Source: Rathayibacter sp. SW19
GTDB lineage: Bacteria; Actinomycetota; Actinomycetes; Actinomycetales; Microbacteriaceae
Length of the DNA stretch: 64,000 nt
Direction of reading: 5' to 3'
Assembly: GCF_030866825.1 (NCBI RefSeq)
Contig: NZ_CP133020.1
Location: forward strand, 2,976,001 to 3,040,000
A program made the position numbers and the translations under genes. Each line of letters opens with the position of its first letter. Positions within the stretch are counted from its first letter, which is position 1. Positions 35,219-43,786 of this stretch are shown piece after piece. The notes beneath the pieces are model-generated. The model was not told where the DNA came from, did not search any database, and saw only the letters and a list, made by a program, of their open reading frames with translations.

Positions 35219-35821
35219 GTGCGCAAGCCCAACAGCACCGTGGTGATCCTCGTCGGAGCGGTGACGGATGCGATTCTCGCCGAGCTTGACACGCTGCCCA
35301 ACGTTCGCGCGGCGTCAATCCGGGCGGATTCGTCCGTCTCGGAGCGCGAGTTCGTCAGCCGGGCCCACACCGCCTATTTGGTGCATGATCGCGATCCGCT
35401 GGAGGCAGTGCAGCACGCTTGGGTCGGGTTCTTCGACGAGACTGCGCCGTTCGGCACCATCGAAGTGGCAGTTCTTGAGACGCGCGCCACTCTCAGCAGC
35501 GAGGCCACCGCGCTGCCAGACTATTACCTCGTTCTCGATCCGGATGCTCTGTCCCCCACCTCAAAGCACTGGTGGTTCGGTGCGCTCGCGTCGGTCGCAC
35601 CGAGTCGAGTGGTACCGTGCGCGGCATCCGCCGCCGGCGTCGGAGGCGCACTCAGCCGCCTGCCGCCGGGCCGCTGGTGGCCGGAACCACCGGACGAATG
35701 GCTGATGTCCCTGGACCGTTACGTTCCGGACGCCGGGTTGGCGACCTCAGTCACCTTCGTGCCCTCGGCTTCCTTGGAGCGCACGACGCACACGGCGCGG
35801 CACCGCGCGGCCGAAGCGTGA
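35219..35821 (+). CDS. Hypothetical protein
   Basis: 200 residues from the GTG at 35219, chosen because a -10 box sits 7 nt before it. Soluble, with a Val-rich start (NSTVVILVGAVTDAILAELD) and a Trp-rich region (TSKHWWFGALASV, RWWPEPPDEWLMS). It gives a plausible alpha/beta fold but I do not recognise it. It ends 70 bp before the MFS gene. Confidence 0.6.
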   Translation: MRKPNSTVVILVGAVTDAILAELDTLPNVRAASIRADSSVSEREFVSRAHTAYLVHDRDPLEAVQHAWVGFFDETAPFGTIEVAVLETRATLSSEATALPDYYLVLDPDALSPTSKHWWFGALASVAPSRVVPCAASAAGVGGALSRLPPGRWWPEPPDEWLMSLDRYVPDAGLATSVTFVPSASLERTTHTARHRAAEA

Positions 35822-35891
35822 CGACTTCCGTTCGGCAGGGAATACGAGCCTTTTGCAGTGGCTTGTAGCTTGAGCACCCTGGAAGGAATCC

Positions 35892-37376
35892 ATGAGCTCG
35901 AGCACACGCACCGGAGTCGGGTTGCGGTCCGAACGGGGACCGCTGTTGACCGCCCTGATGCTTGCGACGGCATTGGTCGCGCTGGACTCGACGATCATCG
36001 CCACGGCCGTACCGTCTGTGGTGAAAGACCTCGGCGGTTTCAGCCAGTTTCCGTGGTTGTTCTCGATCTACCTGCTCGCCCAGGCCGTGACCGTGCCGCT
36101 GTACGGCCGGTTCGCCGACATCTTCGGCCGCAAGCCGGTGATGCTCTTCGGCATCGCGGTCTTCCTGCTCGGATCGGTGCTCAGCGGGCTGGCATGGAGC
36201 ATGCCCGTGTTGATCCTGTTTCGAGCGATTCAAGGCATCGGTGCGGGCGCAGTTGCGCCGATGAGCATGACTATCGCGGGCGATGTGTACACCGTCGCGG
36301 AGCGCGCCAAGGTTCAGGGCTATCTGGCCGCCGTCTGGGGGCTCGCGTCTGTGATCGGTCCGGCGATCGGCGGCATATTCTCGGACTATCTGTCGTGGCG
36401 CTGGATTTTCTACGTGAACGTTCCGATCTGTCTCCTCGCGGGCTTCATGATCTGGCGCACTTTCCATGAGAGGGCGGCGAAGCAGGAACAGAAAATCGAC
36501 TACCCAGGAGCCGTGCTGCTGACCGGCGGAACAACACTGCTGATCCTCGGGCTGCTCGAAGGCGGTGTGTCGTGGGCTTGGGGCTCCGTGTGGGGCGTCG
36601 GCATCTTCGTGCTGGCTGCCGCCCTGCTGGTGGCATTCGTCGTCGTCGAAACGCGAGTGAAGCATCCGATTCTGCCGCTCTGGGTCTTCAGCCGGCGCGT
36701 GCTGCTCACGAGCACCCTCGCATCGGCCGTCGTCGGCGCTATCGTGATCGGGCTGTCGTCGTATCTGCCGACGTTCGCGCAGGTGGTGCTCGGAACGAGC
36801 GCACTGGTTGCGGGTTTTGCCCTGGCGTTCCTCACCCTGGGTTGGCCAATCACCGCAGCCCTCGCGGGCCGGTTCTACCTGAGGATCGGTTTTCGCGCGA
36901 CAGCGCTCATCGGCACGGCATTCGTGCTGGCCGGAAGCATCCTCATGCTGATGCTCGGCACCCGCTCGCAGGTCTGGGAGATCGCGCTGTTCTGCGCAAT
37001 CATCGGGGCGGGGATGGGGCCTGTCGCGACACCGACGCTGATCGCGGCGCAGGCCAGCGTCGACTGGGACGTGCGCGGTGTCGTCACCGGCAACAACATG
37101 TTCGCCCGATCTGTCGGCAGCGCGGTCGGCGTGGCCGTGTTCGGTGCGATCGTGAATGCGAGCGCGGGCGGCGCGGCCGGAACACCTTCCGTCGTCGACC
37201 TGGTCGCGGGCACCCACCTGGTCTTTCTCGCGATCGTCGCCCTTGCGATCGGGATGCTCGTGGCCGTCTCGTTCATGCCGGGGCGCGCAGCGCTCGCCGG
37301 GCTCACGCAGCCGGCTGAGACTGAATCCGGGCAGAAAACCACAACAAGCGCCGAAGCGGTGCCGCTCGCCGATTAG
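35892..37376 (+). CDS. MFS exporter, DHA2 (14-helix) type
   Basis: 494 residues with about 14 membrane helices. Landmarks: LDSTIIATAVPSVVKDLGG (motif D1 of DHA2 drug/H+ antiporters), RFADIFGRKPVMLFG (the MFS motif A) and RAIQGIGAGAVAPMSMTIAGDV. Likely drug or toxin/proton antiport. GGAAGG ribosome site before the ATG. No regulator is adjacent, though CGNR genes flank the region. Confidence 0.9.
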   Translation: MSSSTRTGVGLRSERGPLLTALMLATALVALDSTIIATAVPSVVKDLGGFSQFPWLFSIYLLAQAVTVPLYGRFADIFGRKPVMLFGIAVFLLGSVLSGLAWSMPVLILFRAIQGIGAGAVAPMSMTIAGDVYTVAERAKVQGYLAAVWGLASVIGPAIGGIFSDYLSWRWIFYVNVPICLLAGFMIWRTFHERAAKQEQKIDYPGAVLLTGGTTLLILGLLEGGVSWAWGSVWGVGIFVLAAALLVAFVVVETRVKHPILPLWVFSRRVLLTSTLASAVVGAIVIGLSSYLPTFAQVVLGTSALVAGFALAFLTLGWPITAALAGRFYLRIGFRATALIGTAFVLAGSILMLMLGTRSQVWEIALFCAIIGAGMGPVATPTLIAAQASVDWDVRGVVTGNNMFARSVGSAVGVAVFGAIVNASAGGAAGTPSVVDLVAGTHLVFLAIVALAIGMLVAVSFMPGRAALAGLTQPAETESGQKTTTSAEAVPLAD

Positions 37377-37399
37377 CGGGGCTCGTCAACCTGGCGACG

Positions 37400-38299
37400 T
37401 CAGGACAGCGTGAGGCTTGCGGAGGCGAGGATCGCCAGCACAACGCCGAAGACCTGCACCGGCGCCATCGTCTCTTTCAATACGAGGCGCGCGATGACGA
37501 TCGTAGTCACGGGATACAAGCTGACCAAGACGCCGACCACCGCAAGGCTTCCCGATTGCAGCGCAAAGATCAACAGGATGTTCGCTACCCCAAGCAACAG
37601 ACCGCCGAGGCAAGCGATCGCGATGCCGCGCCAACGCACCGGTGTGGCCGGCTCATCGCTGCCGGCACTATCATCGAGCAGCGCTCCGAGCCAGCGTCCT
37701 GCGGCGGCCGAGGTCACCAGCACCTTCACGACTAACAGGAGCAGAAGGCCCACCACCAGCTCCGCAATACCCGGAATGAGCCGGGATTCGCGGGGTGCCC
37801 CGTTCAGTGCAACGATTGACAGTCCTAAGGCGATGCCTGCCACTAGTGTCAATGCTGCCGTCTTGGGCCGCAGTGGAGCCGCACGCTCAGAACGTTGAAG
37901 CGAGACCAGAACGCCGCTGACCACGACGAGAACGATCGATAGCCACACCCACCACGTCAAACGCTCTCCGATGACAACGGCAACTGCAACGGGCACGACG
38001 GCCTCGAGCATCGCAATCACTGGTGAAACCAGGCTCATCGGCCCGATGGCGATGGCCGCGTAGAACGCCAGAAATCCGACGAGCGCGAAACCTCCCGCCT
38101 GGCTCCCCGCGAGCACGGCGGCGGCCGACCAGGTTCCGCCCGTGGCAAGAAGACCAAGCAGAAGAACCACCAGCGCGACCAGGTACGTCGTCGTCGTGGT
38201 TGGCAACACACGGATGCGACGCGACGCTATGCCGCCGAAGAAGTCTGAAATGCCATAGATCACGGCAGAGGCCAACGCAATCCCGGCACTCACAATCAT
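37400..38299 (-). CDS. EamA-family (DMT) transporter
   Basis: 299 residues from the ATG at 38299, with about ten membrane helices: IVSAGIALASAVIYGISDFFGG at the start, AMLEAVVPVAVAVVIGERLTWWVWLSI in the middle, and LAVVGVLVSLYPVTTIVIARLVLKE near the end. Both EamA repeats are visible. Substrate unknown. Divergent from the CGNR gene at 38350, with a shared 50-bp gap rich in GGTTAC/GTAACC half-sites, mirroring the pair at 31633/32287. Confidence 0.88.
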   Translation of the reverse strand: MIVSAGIALASAVIYGISDFFGGIASRRIRVLPTTTTTYLVALVVLLLGLLATGGTWSAAAVLAGSQAGGFALVGFLAFYAAIAIGPMSLVSPVIAMLEAVVPVAVAVVIGERLTWWVWLSIVLVVVSGVLVSLQRSERAAPLRPKTAALTLVAGIALGLSIVALNGAPRESRLIPGIAELVVGLLLLLVVKVLVTSAAAGRWLGALLDDSAGSDEPATPVRWRGIAIACLGGLLLGVANILLIFALQSGSLAVVGVLVSLYPVTTIVIARLVLKETMAPVQVFGVVLAILASASLTLS

Positions 38300-38338
38300 G
38301 TAACCACTGTACTGAAGTAACTGGTTACAAACCAGGTT
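38300..38338. promoter_or_regulatory. GTAACC/GGTTAC operator cluster
   Basis: GTAACCA (38300-38306) and TGGTTAC (38322-38328) form an inverted repeat with 15 bp between. A further AACC-A-GGTT palindrome (38330-38338) follows directly. The cluster fills the gap between the EamA and CGNR genes, so it is the obvious place for a shared regulator to bind. Confidence 0.6.
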
Positions 38339-38343
38339 ATACT
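38338..38343 (+). promoter_or_regulatory. -10 box TATACT, leaderless-type
   Basis: TATACT is followed by 6 nt and the GTG of the CGNR gene. It overlaps the last half-site of the operator cluster. Confidence 0.55.
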
Positions 38344-38349
38344 TGTGCC

Positions 38350-38829
38350 GTGCCCGCACAATCTGATCGCGCCGCGGTGCTGATCAACTTGCTGAACACC
38401 GTCGATATCGAAGCAGGCATCGATCTGCTCGACAGCGCCGAATCTTTTGCGCGGTGGTCTCGCTCACACGGGTTCCAGCCTGGGGACCGGGAGAGGACTC
38501 GGGAGGTTCGCGACGCCATCCGTGCCGCACTTCGCGGACAACGCGGCCCTTTACCGGCGATCGCCGTCGCCGTGCGTCTTGATCAGACGGGTCGGCCTCG
38601 GCTCGCGCCAGCCGACATCGCGCAGGCTGCGATGGCCGAAGCGGTCGAGCTTGTTGCGACAGGTGACTGGGATCGCGTCAAGCTGTGTCCTGCCGACGAT
38701 TGCCTGGAAGCGTTCTACGACGCGTCCCGCAATCGCTCCCGCATCTGGTGCGACATGGCAGACTGCGGCAACTTGGCCAAAGTCCGCAAGTTCCGCAGCC
38801 GCAGCACCGAGAAGACCGATCAACCGTGA
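38350..38829 (+). CDS. CGNR-type zinc-finger protein (CGNL variant)
   Basis: 159 residues from the GTG at 38350. The zinc-finger end is CPADDCLEAFYDASRNRSRIWCDMADCGNLAKVRKFRSR: four Cys and the family's SRNRSR pattern, but CGNL in place of CGNR. The N-terminal domain (LINLLNTVDIEAGIDLLDSAESFARW) resembles the ABATE-like domain. A probable regulator. Divergent from an EamA transporter and shares a short operator-rich gap with it. Confidence 0.85.
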   Translation: MPAQSDRAAVLINLLNTVDIEAGIDLLDSAESFARWSRSHGFQPGDRERTREVRDAIRAALRGQRGPLPAIAVAVRLDQTGRPRLAPADIAQAAMAEAVELVATGDWDRVKLCPADDCLEAFYDASRNRSRIWCDMADCGNLAKVRKFRSRSTEKTDQP

Positions 38830-38845
38830 ATGGAGCGATCTGTTT

Positions 38846-39631
38846 TCAGCCCGCCAAGCGCTGGCCGAACGCCAGGAGGCGCGACTGCATTTCCCAATAC
38901 GGAGTCGCGCTCGGCAATTGTTTTCCGTCGCGCAGCGCGTTGAGAACACTCACAGCGGCGTCCACGGCTGCGCGGTAGGGCAAGGAGCCGGAACTCACCC
39001 GCCTAACTCCGAGTTCCCCCAGTTCGGCCACAGTCAGCGAAGGGTGCGCCAGCACGTTGACCGGCAATCCGACGCCGGCGGCGATGCTACCGATTTGCTC
39101 TGGATCCGCAACTCCAGGCACGAAAATACCGTCAGCCCCGGCCTCAGCATACGAATGTGCACGGCGCAGAACGGCGTCTACAGTAGCGTCTTCGCCGAAC
39201 CAGAAATTGTCCACCCGCGCATTGACGAATACTTCAGGACAACGTCGTTTGACTGCGGCTATCTTGTCAGCGGCGCTCGCGGAGTCCACCAGGTGCCCGC
39301 TCGCACTGTCCTCGAGGTTGACTCCGGCCGCGCCCAGAGCGGCCAATTGCGCCACGTTTTCTGCCGCCTCCTCCGGATCGTCGGAGTAGCCGTCCTCGAC
39401 GTCCGCCGTGATGATGACGGGCAGCTGGCGCAATTGCGCCACCAGCGCCACCGTTGCCGTCTTGCTGGAACGGCCGCCGTCGGGCATCCCGGCACCGGCC
39501 GCAATGCCGAAGCTCGTCGTGCCTACTGCGGGGAAGCCCGCCGCAACGAATGCCAGCGCGGAACCGACGTCCCAGGCATTGGGCAGCAGAAGCGGCGCCT
39601 CCTCGTAGTGGAGTTCCCTGAACGTGGTCAT
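38846..39631 (-). CDS. Isocitrate lyase/PEP-mutase-family protein
   Basis: 261 residues of the PEP mutase/isocitrate lyase group: a TIM-barrel with PLLLPNAWDVGSALAFVAAGFPAVGTTS at the start, ADVEDGYS (metal site), GVNLEDS and VNARVDNFW. The Cys-containing KKCGH motif of isocitrate lyases is absent, as in the PEP-mutase/oxaloacetate-decarboxylase-like branch. The reaction is a C-C or C-P bond change on a 2-oxo acid; the substrate is unknown. Convergent with the CGNR gene. Confidence 0.85.
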   Translation of the reverse strand: MTTFRELHYEEAPLLLPNAWDVGSALAFVAAGFPAVGTTSFGIAAGAGMPDGGRSSKTATVALVAQLRQLPVIITADVEDGYSDDPEEAAENVAQLAALGAAGVNLEDSASGHLVDSASAADKIAAVKRRCPEVFVNARVDNFWFGEDATVDAVLRRAHSYAEAGADGIFVPGVADPEQIGSIAAGVGLPVNVLAHPSLTVAELGELGVRRVSSGSLPYRAAVDAAVSVLNALRDGKQLPSATPYWEMQSRLLAFGQRLAG

Positions 39632-39665
39632 GTCATACTCCTTCTGTGCCAGCAGGCTGGATTCA

Positions 39666-40439
39666 TCAGGCTGTCATCGTCATGACCGAATGGAATCCGG
39701 GCAGGAGTTCCGGGTGCGCCGGAACGAAGAGCGCGACCGCGATCAGAAGCACCCCGGTGAGTCGGCTGAAGGCTCGTCCATGCGTCCACATCTTCTCTAC
39801 CAGGATGGCCGCGGCGATGGCCGCCATCCAGATCAGGTTCATCACGCCGACCGCAAGCAGCACGACCATGAGCCCCCAGCAGCAACCCACGCAGTACGCG
39901 CCGTGGTAGGCGCCGACCCGGAAGTCCCGCATCCGTCCCTTGTACGACGAGACGTGCAGCAGAAACGACATCGGTGAGCGGCAATGCCGAAGGCAGAAAT
40001 CCTTCAGCGGTGTCAGCTGGTAAATGCCGGCCGCGACAAGCAGGCCCGCCCCGACCCAGGGGGCAACGCGCGGCGCGTCAGCGGTCAGCGTAGCCGCGAG
40101 CGACGCCACGGCGTACGCGATGATGCCGAACCCGAGCCACGTGACCAGGTAACCGGCGACGAGAGCCGCCGTTCTGCCCGCTCGCACCGCGGTGCTCCTC
40201 ACGCTGCGGATCGTGTGGAGGTAGGTCGTGGTGAGCGGAGCCAGAGAGGGCAGCATCATCGCGGCCATCATCAATTCCCACGCAGCCAGGAAGCCGAGCA
40301 ACCCGAGTCCCATGGTTCCCGGGGCAGGCGGCATCCCCGCTAGTCCGACGTAGGTCAGATACCAGGCGAGAGCAGCGCACGCGAGAAGGGCGAACAAGCT
40401 CGCGTTGCGACCATTGGTGCGGGATGCCGCCCGCGACAC
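39666..40439 (-). CDS. DUF2182 membrane protein
   Basis: 257 residues from the GTG at 40439, 1 nt after the stop of the upstream gene; a TTG at 40457 is the alternative. About seven membrane helices. The DUF2182 marks are WELMMAAMMLPSLAP and a Cys/His-rich stretch, CLRHCRSP then YCVGCCWGLM, which suggests metal binding. Function unknown; the family is annotated as a predicted metal-binding membrane protein. It forms a pair with the DUF1326 gene. Confidence 0.85.
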   Translation of the reverse strand: MSRAASRTNGRNASLFALLACAALAWYLTYVGLAGMPPAPGTMGLGLLGFLAAWELMMAAMMLPSLAPLTTTYLHTIRSVRSTAVRAGRTAALVAGYLVTWLGFGIIAYAVASLAATLTADAPRVAPWVGAGLLVAAGIYQLTPLKDFCLRHCRSPMSFLLHVSSYKGRMRDFRVGAYHGAYCVGCCWGLMVVLLAVGVMNLIWMAAIAAAILVEKMWTHGRAFSRLTGVLLIAVALFVPAHPELLPGFHSVMTMTA

Positions 40440-40440
40440 A

Positions 40441-41046
40441 CTACGCCGACCAGGCAAATGGGGCTGAGAACGAGTTCTTCCCGGTGTTGTCCCACGTCAT
40501 CCCGAAAGCGTCCACCCGACTCGCCGTGGCTGTACCGGCCGCGAGCGTATCGGCGGGGAACCCGATGCCACTCACTCGCACGCCGAGTCCGGTCGCGTCA
40601 AGGGCTGACACGAAGTCTTCGACGACCACGTCCACGGCGCTGCCGATCCTCACCTGATGCCGCCGACCATCGACCGCATACGCCATCTCCATCGAGTCCT
40701 GGCCGGCCATCTCGCCGATCAGCGGCGCCAGATTTGACATCGGACCGCCGCTTTGGCCGCCGAAAACGGCACCCAACGCATCCGCTTGCGCGTTCGTGGC
40801 GGCCGAATCGATCAGGAGGCCGATCTTCCAGTTGCCGTCGCTCATGAGTTGGGGAGTGTCCGCGAGGACGCAGACGGTGAGGCCGCCGACGTCTACGCCC
40901 TCAACGTCGCCCGTGTCTACGTGGAATACCAACGCCACCTGACATCGTTCATTGTCAGCCGGCGCGGTCAAACCCGAGGTCGAGCACGGGCAGATCATGT
41001 CGCAGTTGCAGTTCTCGAAATACGTACCTTCAACGTGCCACGTCAT
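40441..41046 (-). CDS. DUF1326 protein
   Basis: 201 residues from the ATG at 41046, which has a GGAAGG ribosome site. The start MTWHVEGTYFENCNCDMICPC, with its Cys cluster (CNCDMICPCS), is the mark of DUF1326. The remaining part is a soluble alpha/beta domain. Function unknown. It lies directly upstream of the DUF2182 gene; the two families are commonly found together, so a joint metal-related role is inferred. Confidence 0.88.
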   Translation of the reverse strand: MTWHVEGTYFENCNCDMICPCSTSGLTAPADNERCQVALVFHVDTGDVEGVDVGGLTVCVLADTPQLMSDGNWKIGLLIDSAATNAQADALGAVFGGQSGGPMSNLAPLIGEMAGQDSMEMAYAVDGRRHQVRIGSAVDVVVEDFVSALDATGLGVRVSGIGFPADTLAAGTATASRVDAFGMTWDNTGKNSFSAPFAWSA

Positions 41047-41239
41047 CTGATGTTCCTTCCGAAAAGGCCTCACCAAGATGAAGTTTCCTCGCCCGCAATA
41101 CCCCTGTCAACGGCTATTTGCGACTCGAAAGAACCAACCGTTCGAGCGCGCGGCGCGGGCCCGCGTCACCGATGTGCAGCGCCGCTCCAGTTCGTACACC
41201 GCGGGTCAGGACACGTACGGAGAATCGAGGCAATCGCGC

Positions 41240-41578
41240 CTACGTCGGCAGGAGCGCGGAGACGATCGCCGGAAACTGTACGGAGATCGCTTGCCACAGG
41301 ATTTCCTCGTCTGTGCCGTGGTAATCGTGTGCAACAAAGTTCCGAACGGAGCGGATGCCGCGCCAGTCAATCTCGGGGTAAGCCTGGCGGAAGGACTCCG
41401 GAAGCCGATCTGCAGCAGCCGACAAGTCGACAAGGAGTGACCGGGCGATGCGGCGCTGATCGTCGTCGTCCGGGTCGATGAAGCAGTCGTGGTCGCGACT
41501 GACGACGCGTCGCGCGGTGGCCGCAAAGCGCGCGATATCCGCAAGGACCGCGGGGGTGCGATCGAGATCCTCGGTCAT
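41240..41578 (-). CDS. hepT: HepT-like toxin (RNase/AMPylation target)
   Basis: 112 residues of the HepT/DUF86 family. The catalytic motif R-x4-H-x-Y is visible as RNFVAHDY (R79, H84, Y86). Known HepT proteins are HEPN ribonucleases that are silenced when the partner nucleotidyltransferase adds AMP to the Tyr of this motif. The start overlaps the stop of the MNT antitoxin gene by 4 bp, so both are made together. Confidence 0.88.
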   Translation of the reverse strand: MTEDLDRTPAVLADIARFAATARRVVSRDHDCFIDPDDDDQRRIARSLLVDLSAAADRLPESFRQAYPEIDWRGIRSVRNFVAHDYHGTDEEILWQAISVQFPAIVSALLPT

Positions 41579-42036
41579 AGAGGAACGGCTTCCGCGCGGA
41601 TGCGGTCCATTGCTGGACCACGGCCCCGGTCGGAGACTACATCAACGCTGAGCCCGAGCATCTCTTCAACATCAACCATGAACCCGGCCAGGTCAAACAC
41701 CGACGCATCCGAATCGGGGCGTACCAGCAGGTCGAGATCTGAGCCGACGCCGGCCTCGCCTCGAGCAACCGATCCGAAGACCCGGACGTCACTCAGTCGT
41801 CTGTCTGCCGCTGCTTGGATGATCCGCTCGCGTGTGGCCTGAAGTCGCTCGAGTGTCGGAATATTCAGTACGCCCTCCAGGCGCTTCAGCGTCGCGGCCG
41901 CGGGAACGCGCCGACCGCTCTCATAGGCGGCGATGTTCGGCTGCGGAACTCCGGCACGCAACGCAAGATCGCGCTGCGACAACCCCGCATCCCGCCGCCT
42001 CTGCCTGAGCACTTCGCTGATACGCGTCACAGCCAT
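41575..42036 (-). CDS. mntA: MNT antitoxin fused to an XRE HTH domain
   Basis: 153 residues with two parts. Residues 5-65 are a Cro/C1-type helix-turn-helix (LSQRDLALRAGVPQPNIAAYESGRR). Residues 70-150 are a minimal nucleotidyltransferase with the GSx10DxD motif (GSVARGEAGVGSDLD, G88-S89 and D100, D102). MNT proteins AMPylate and neutralise HepT. The added HTH lets one protein act both as enzyme-antitoxin and as repressor of the operon, instead of the usual separate arrangement; the repressor role is inference. Confidence 0.88.
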   Translation of the reverse strand: MAVTRISEVLRQRRRDAGLSQRDLALRAGVPQPNIAAYESGRRVPAAATLKRLEGVLNIPTLERLQATRERIIQAAADRRLSDVRVFGSVARGEAGVGSDLDLLVRPDSDASVFDLAGFMVDVEEMLGLSVDVVSDRGRGPAMDRIRAEAVPL

Positions 42037-42199
42037 ACGAGTATGATAGCGCGGCGATATCGGAGCCGGGCCTGGGGCTTCCCCTTCACGCCGAAACAGG
42101 AGCGTGCTCGCGCAGGATCACCAGCACGACCAAATGCACCAGCACCCCAGGCGCCCGGCAATTGCGCTGATCTCACAGGCAATCGTGGTGAGGGCGCTG

Positions 42200-43594
42200 T
42201 CACTCCGAGAAGGGGTCTGGGGCGAGAAGCCCCGGCACCTGCGCGGCGTCTGGCGGCATGACAGTGGCGAGGTAGGGGTGCCCGGCGATCTTTGCGAGGA
42301 TGGATGTCAACTCGTCTTCGATGTAGACCCGCGGGGGCGTGGCTGTTTCGGTGTCTCCGGTTGCTTCGATGGCGAGGGTGGTCTGGGTGCTCGGGTTGCA
42401 TAGGAGCACCGTGTTGTAGCCGGCGATATTGCCAGAATGGCCGATCCAGCCGTCCTTGCACATGAGCCCGTCGCCGTAGAACACGGTGCCACCGATACCA
42501 CTCATCGTGGCGAAGGACGAGAGCCGTTGCACCTGCGCGGATGCCGGCAGCACCCCCTGACCGGTCGCAAGCGCGTGCCCCCACGTGAGCAGGTCACCCA
42601 GCCGGCTGATCATCGCACCGGCCGCCCCGGTCGCCGACGGTGTGAAGTCAGTGGCGTCGGTCCACGCGTTCGTCGGGGTCGCCCCGACGATCTCGTTCGT
42701 CATATGCGTGTACCCGGTCGTGTGCGGGCTCGGCATGATGTTGCCAGTCGGCAGCACCGTGGAGGTCAGGTGCAACGGCTTGAGGATCTGCTCTTTGACG
42801 ACGTCCTCCCACGACTTCCCCGTCACGTATTCGATGACCTGACCGAGCAGGACGTAATTCGTGTTCGAATACTGCATGTTGGTGCCCGGCGGGAACGACG
42901 TCGGCATGCTGTACGCCTGGTCGAGCAACTCCTGCGGCGTCCACTGCCGCTCCGGCTGCGAGAGCACCTCGCTGGCAAACTGCGGGTCGGCGGAGTAGCT
43001 GCCCAGACCACTGGTCATCGTGACCAGCTCACGCAGCGTAATGTGGGAGCCGTTGGGGACGCCCGCCACATAGTCATCGACCGGGTCATCCAACGACAGC
43101 TTGCCCTGCTCTGCCAGCTGCAGGACCGCCGTCGCCACAAAGGTTTTGGTGACCGATCCGATCCGGTGATACATGCTCGTCGACGACGGTGTCTTCGTGG
43201 CGATATCCGCCAGACCGTACGCCTTCTCCCACGTTCCCTTCGGGCTGCGCACCCCGACAATCACCGACGGCGCCGACTCCTTCACCTTGGCGAACTCGGC
43301 CGTGACAGCCGCGTCATACCTGCCAACTACAGCCGCCGGCATCGGCTTGGTCGACTGCGTGTCCTTCTGCGTCGCCGCCTGCTTCGGGTCAGGCACGCAC
43401 GCGGCGGCCGACCCCGCCACCGGTGTCACGCTCGAGGTCCGTGCCGGTGTCGGCGCCTCGGCCGAGGCACCCGCCGTGCATCCGCTGACCGCCAGCACCA
43501 TCGCGGCCCCAAGCCCCAACACCACCCACCCACGTCCGCGCCGGTCAGCGGTGGCCGCCACGGCGCATCGCATCTTCCCAACGATGCGGCGCAT
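42200..43594 (-). CDS. Penicillin-recognising serine hydrolase, lipoprotein
   Basis: 464 residues from the ATG at 43594, which has a full GAGGAGGAA ribosome site. It has a lipoprotein signal with lipobox AVSGC (C39). The catalytic domain is of the class C beta-lactamase/D-Ala-D-Ala carboxypeptidase group: SVTK (S147 nucleophile, K150), YSN (Y242) and a late GHSG in place of KTG. Members cut or transfer D-amino acid peptides or esters; true beta-lactamase activity is not assured. Exposed on the outer face of the membrane. Confidence 0.85.
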   Translation of the reverse strand: MRRIVGKMRCAVAATADRRGRGWVVLGLGAAMVLAVSGCTAGASAEAPTPARTSSVTPVAGSAAACVPDPKQAATQKDTQSTKPMPAAVVGRYDAAVTAEFAKVKESAPSVIVGVRSPKGTWEKAYGLADIATKTPSSTSMYHRIGSVTKTFVATAVLQLAEQGKLSLDDPVDDYVAGVPNGSHITLRELVTMTSGLGSYSADPQFASEVLSQPERQWTPQELLDQAYSMPTSFPPGTNMQYSNTNYVLLGQVIEYVTGKSWEDVVKEQILKPLHLTSTVLPTGNIMPSPHTTGYTHMTNEIVGATPTNAWTDATDFTPSATGAAGAMISRLGDLLTWGHALATGQGVLPASAQVQRLSSFATMSGIGGTVFYGDGLMCKDGWIGHSGNIAGYNTVLLCNPSTQTTLAIEATGDTETATPPRVYIEDELTSILAKIAGHPYLATVMPPDAAQVPGLLAPDPFSE

Positions 43595-43786
43595 CAATTC
43601 CTCCTCAGGATCTGCTTTGCCGGTCCTGCTCACGGCGGTCCACGCCGGACCGTACACACAGACCAGCATGCGCAGCGACGCATCCCGCTGATACCCCAAG
43701 CTACTCCGACTCCGCGACTAGCCTTTAGCCGGCGGTTCTCACAAGTCTCTTGTGGTGGAGCTACTGGGACGCCATTCGAATCAACC

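Noticed and set aside
42437..43786. Long plus-strand open frame opposite the serine hydrolase gene
   Set aside because: It is continuous with the CrtC/AttH-like frame, but its composition (Arg/His-rich) is that of an antisense shadow. The real protein begins at 43787.
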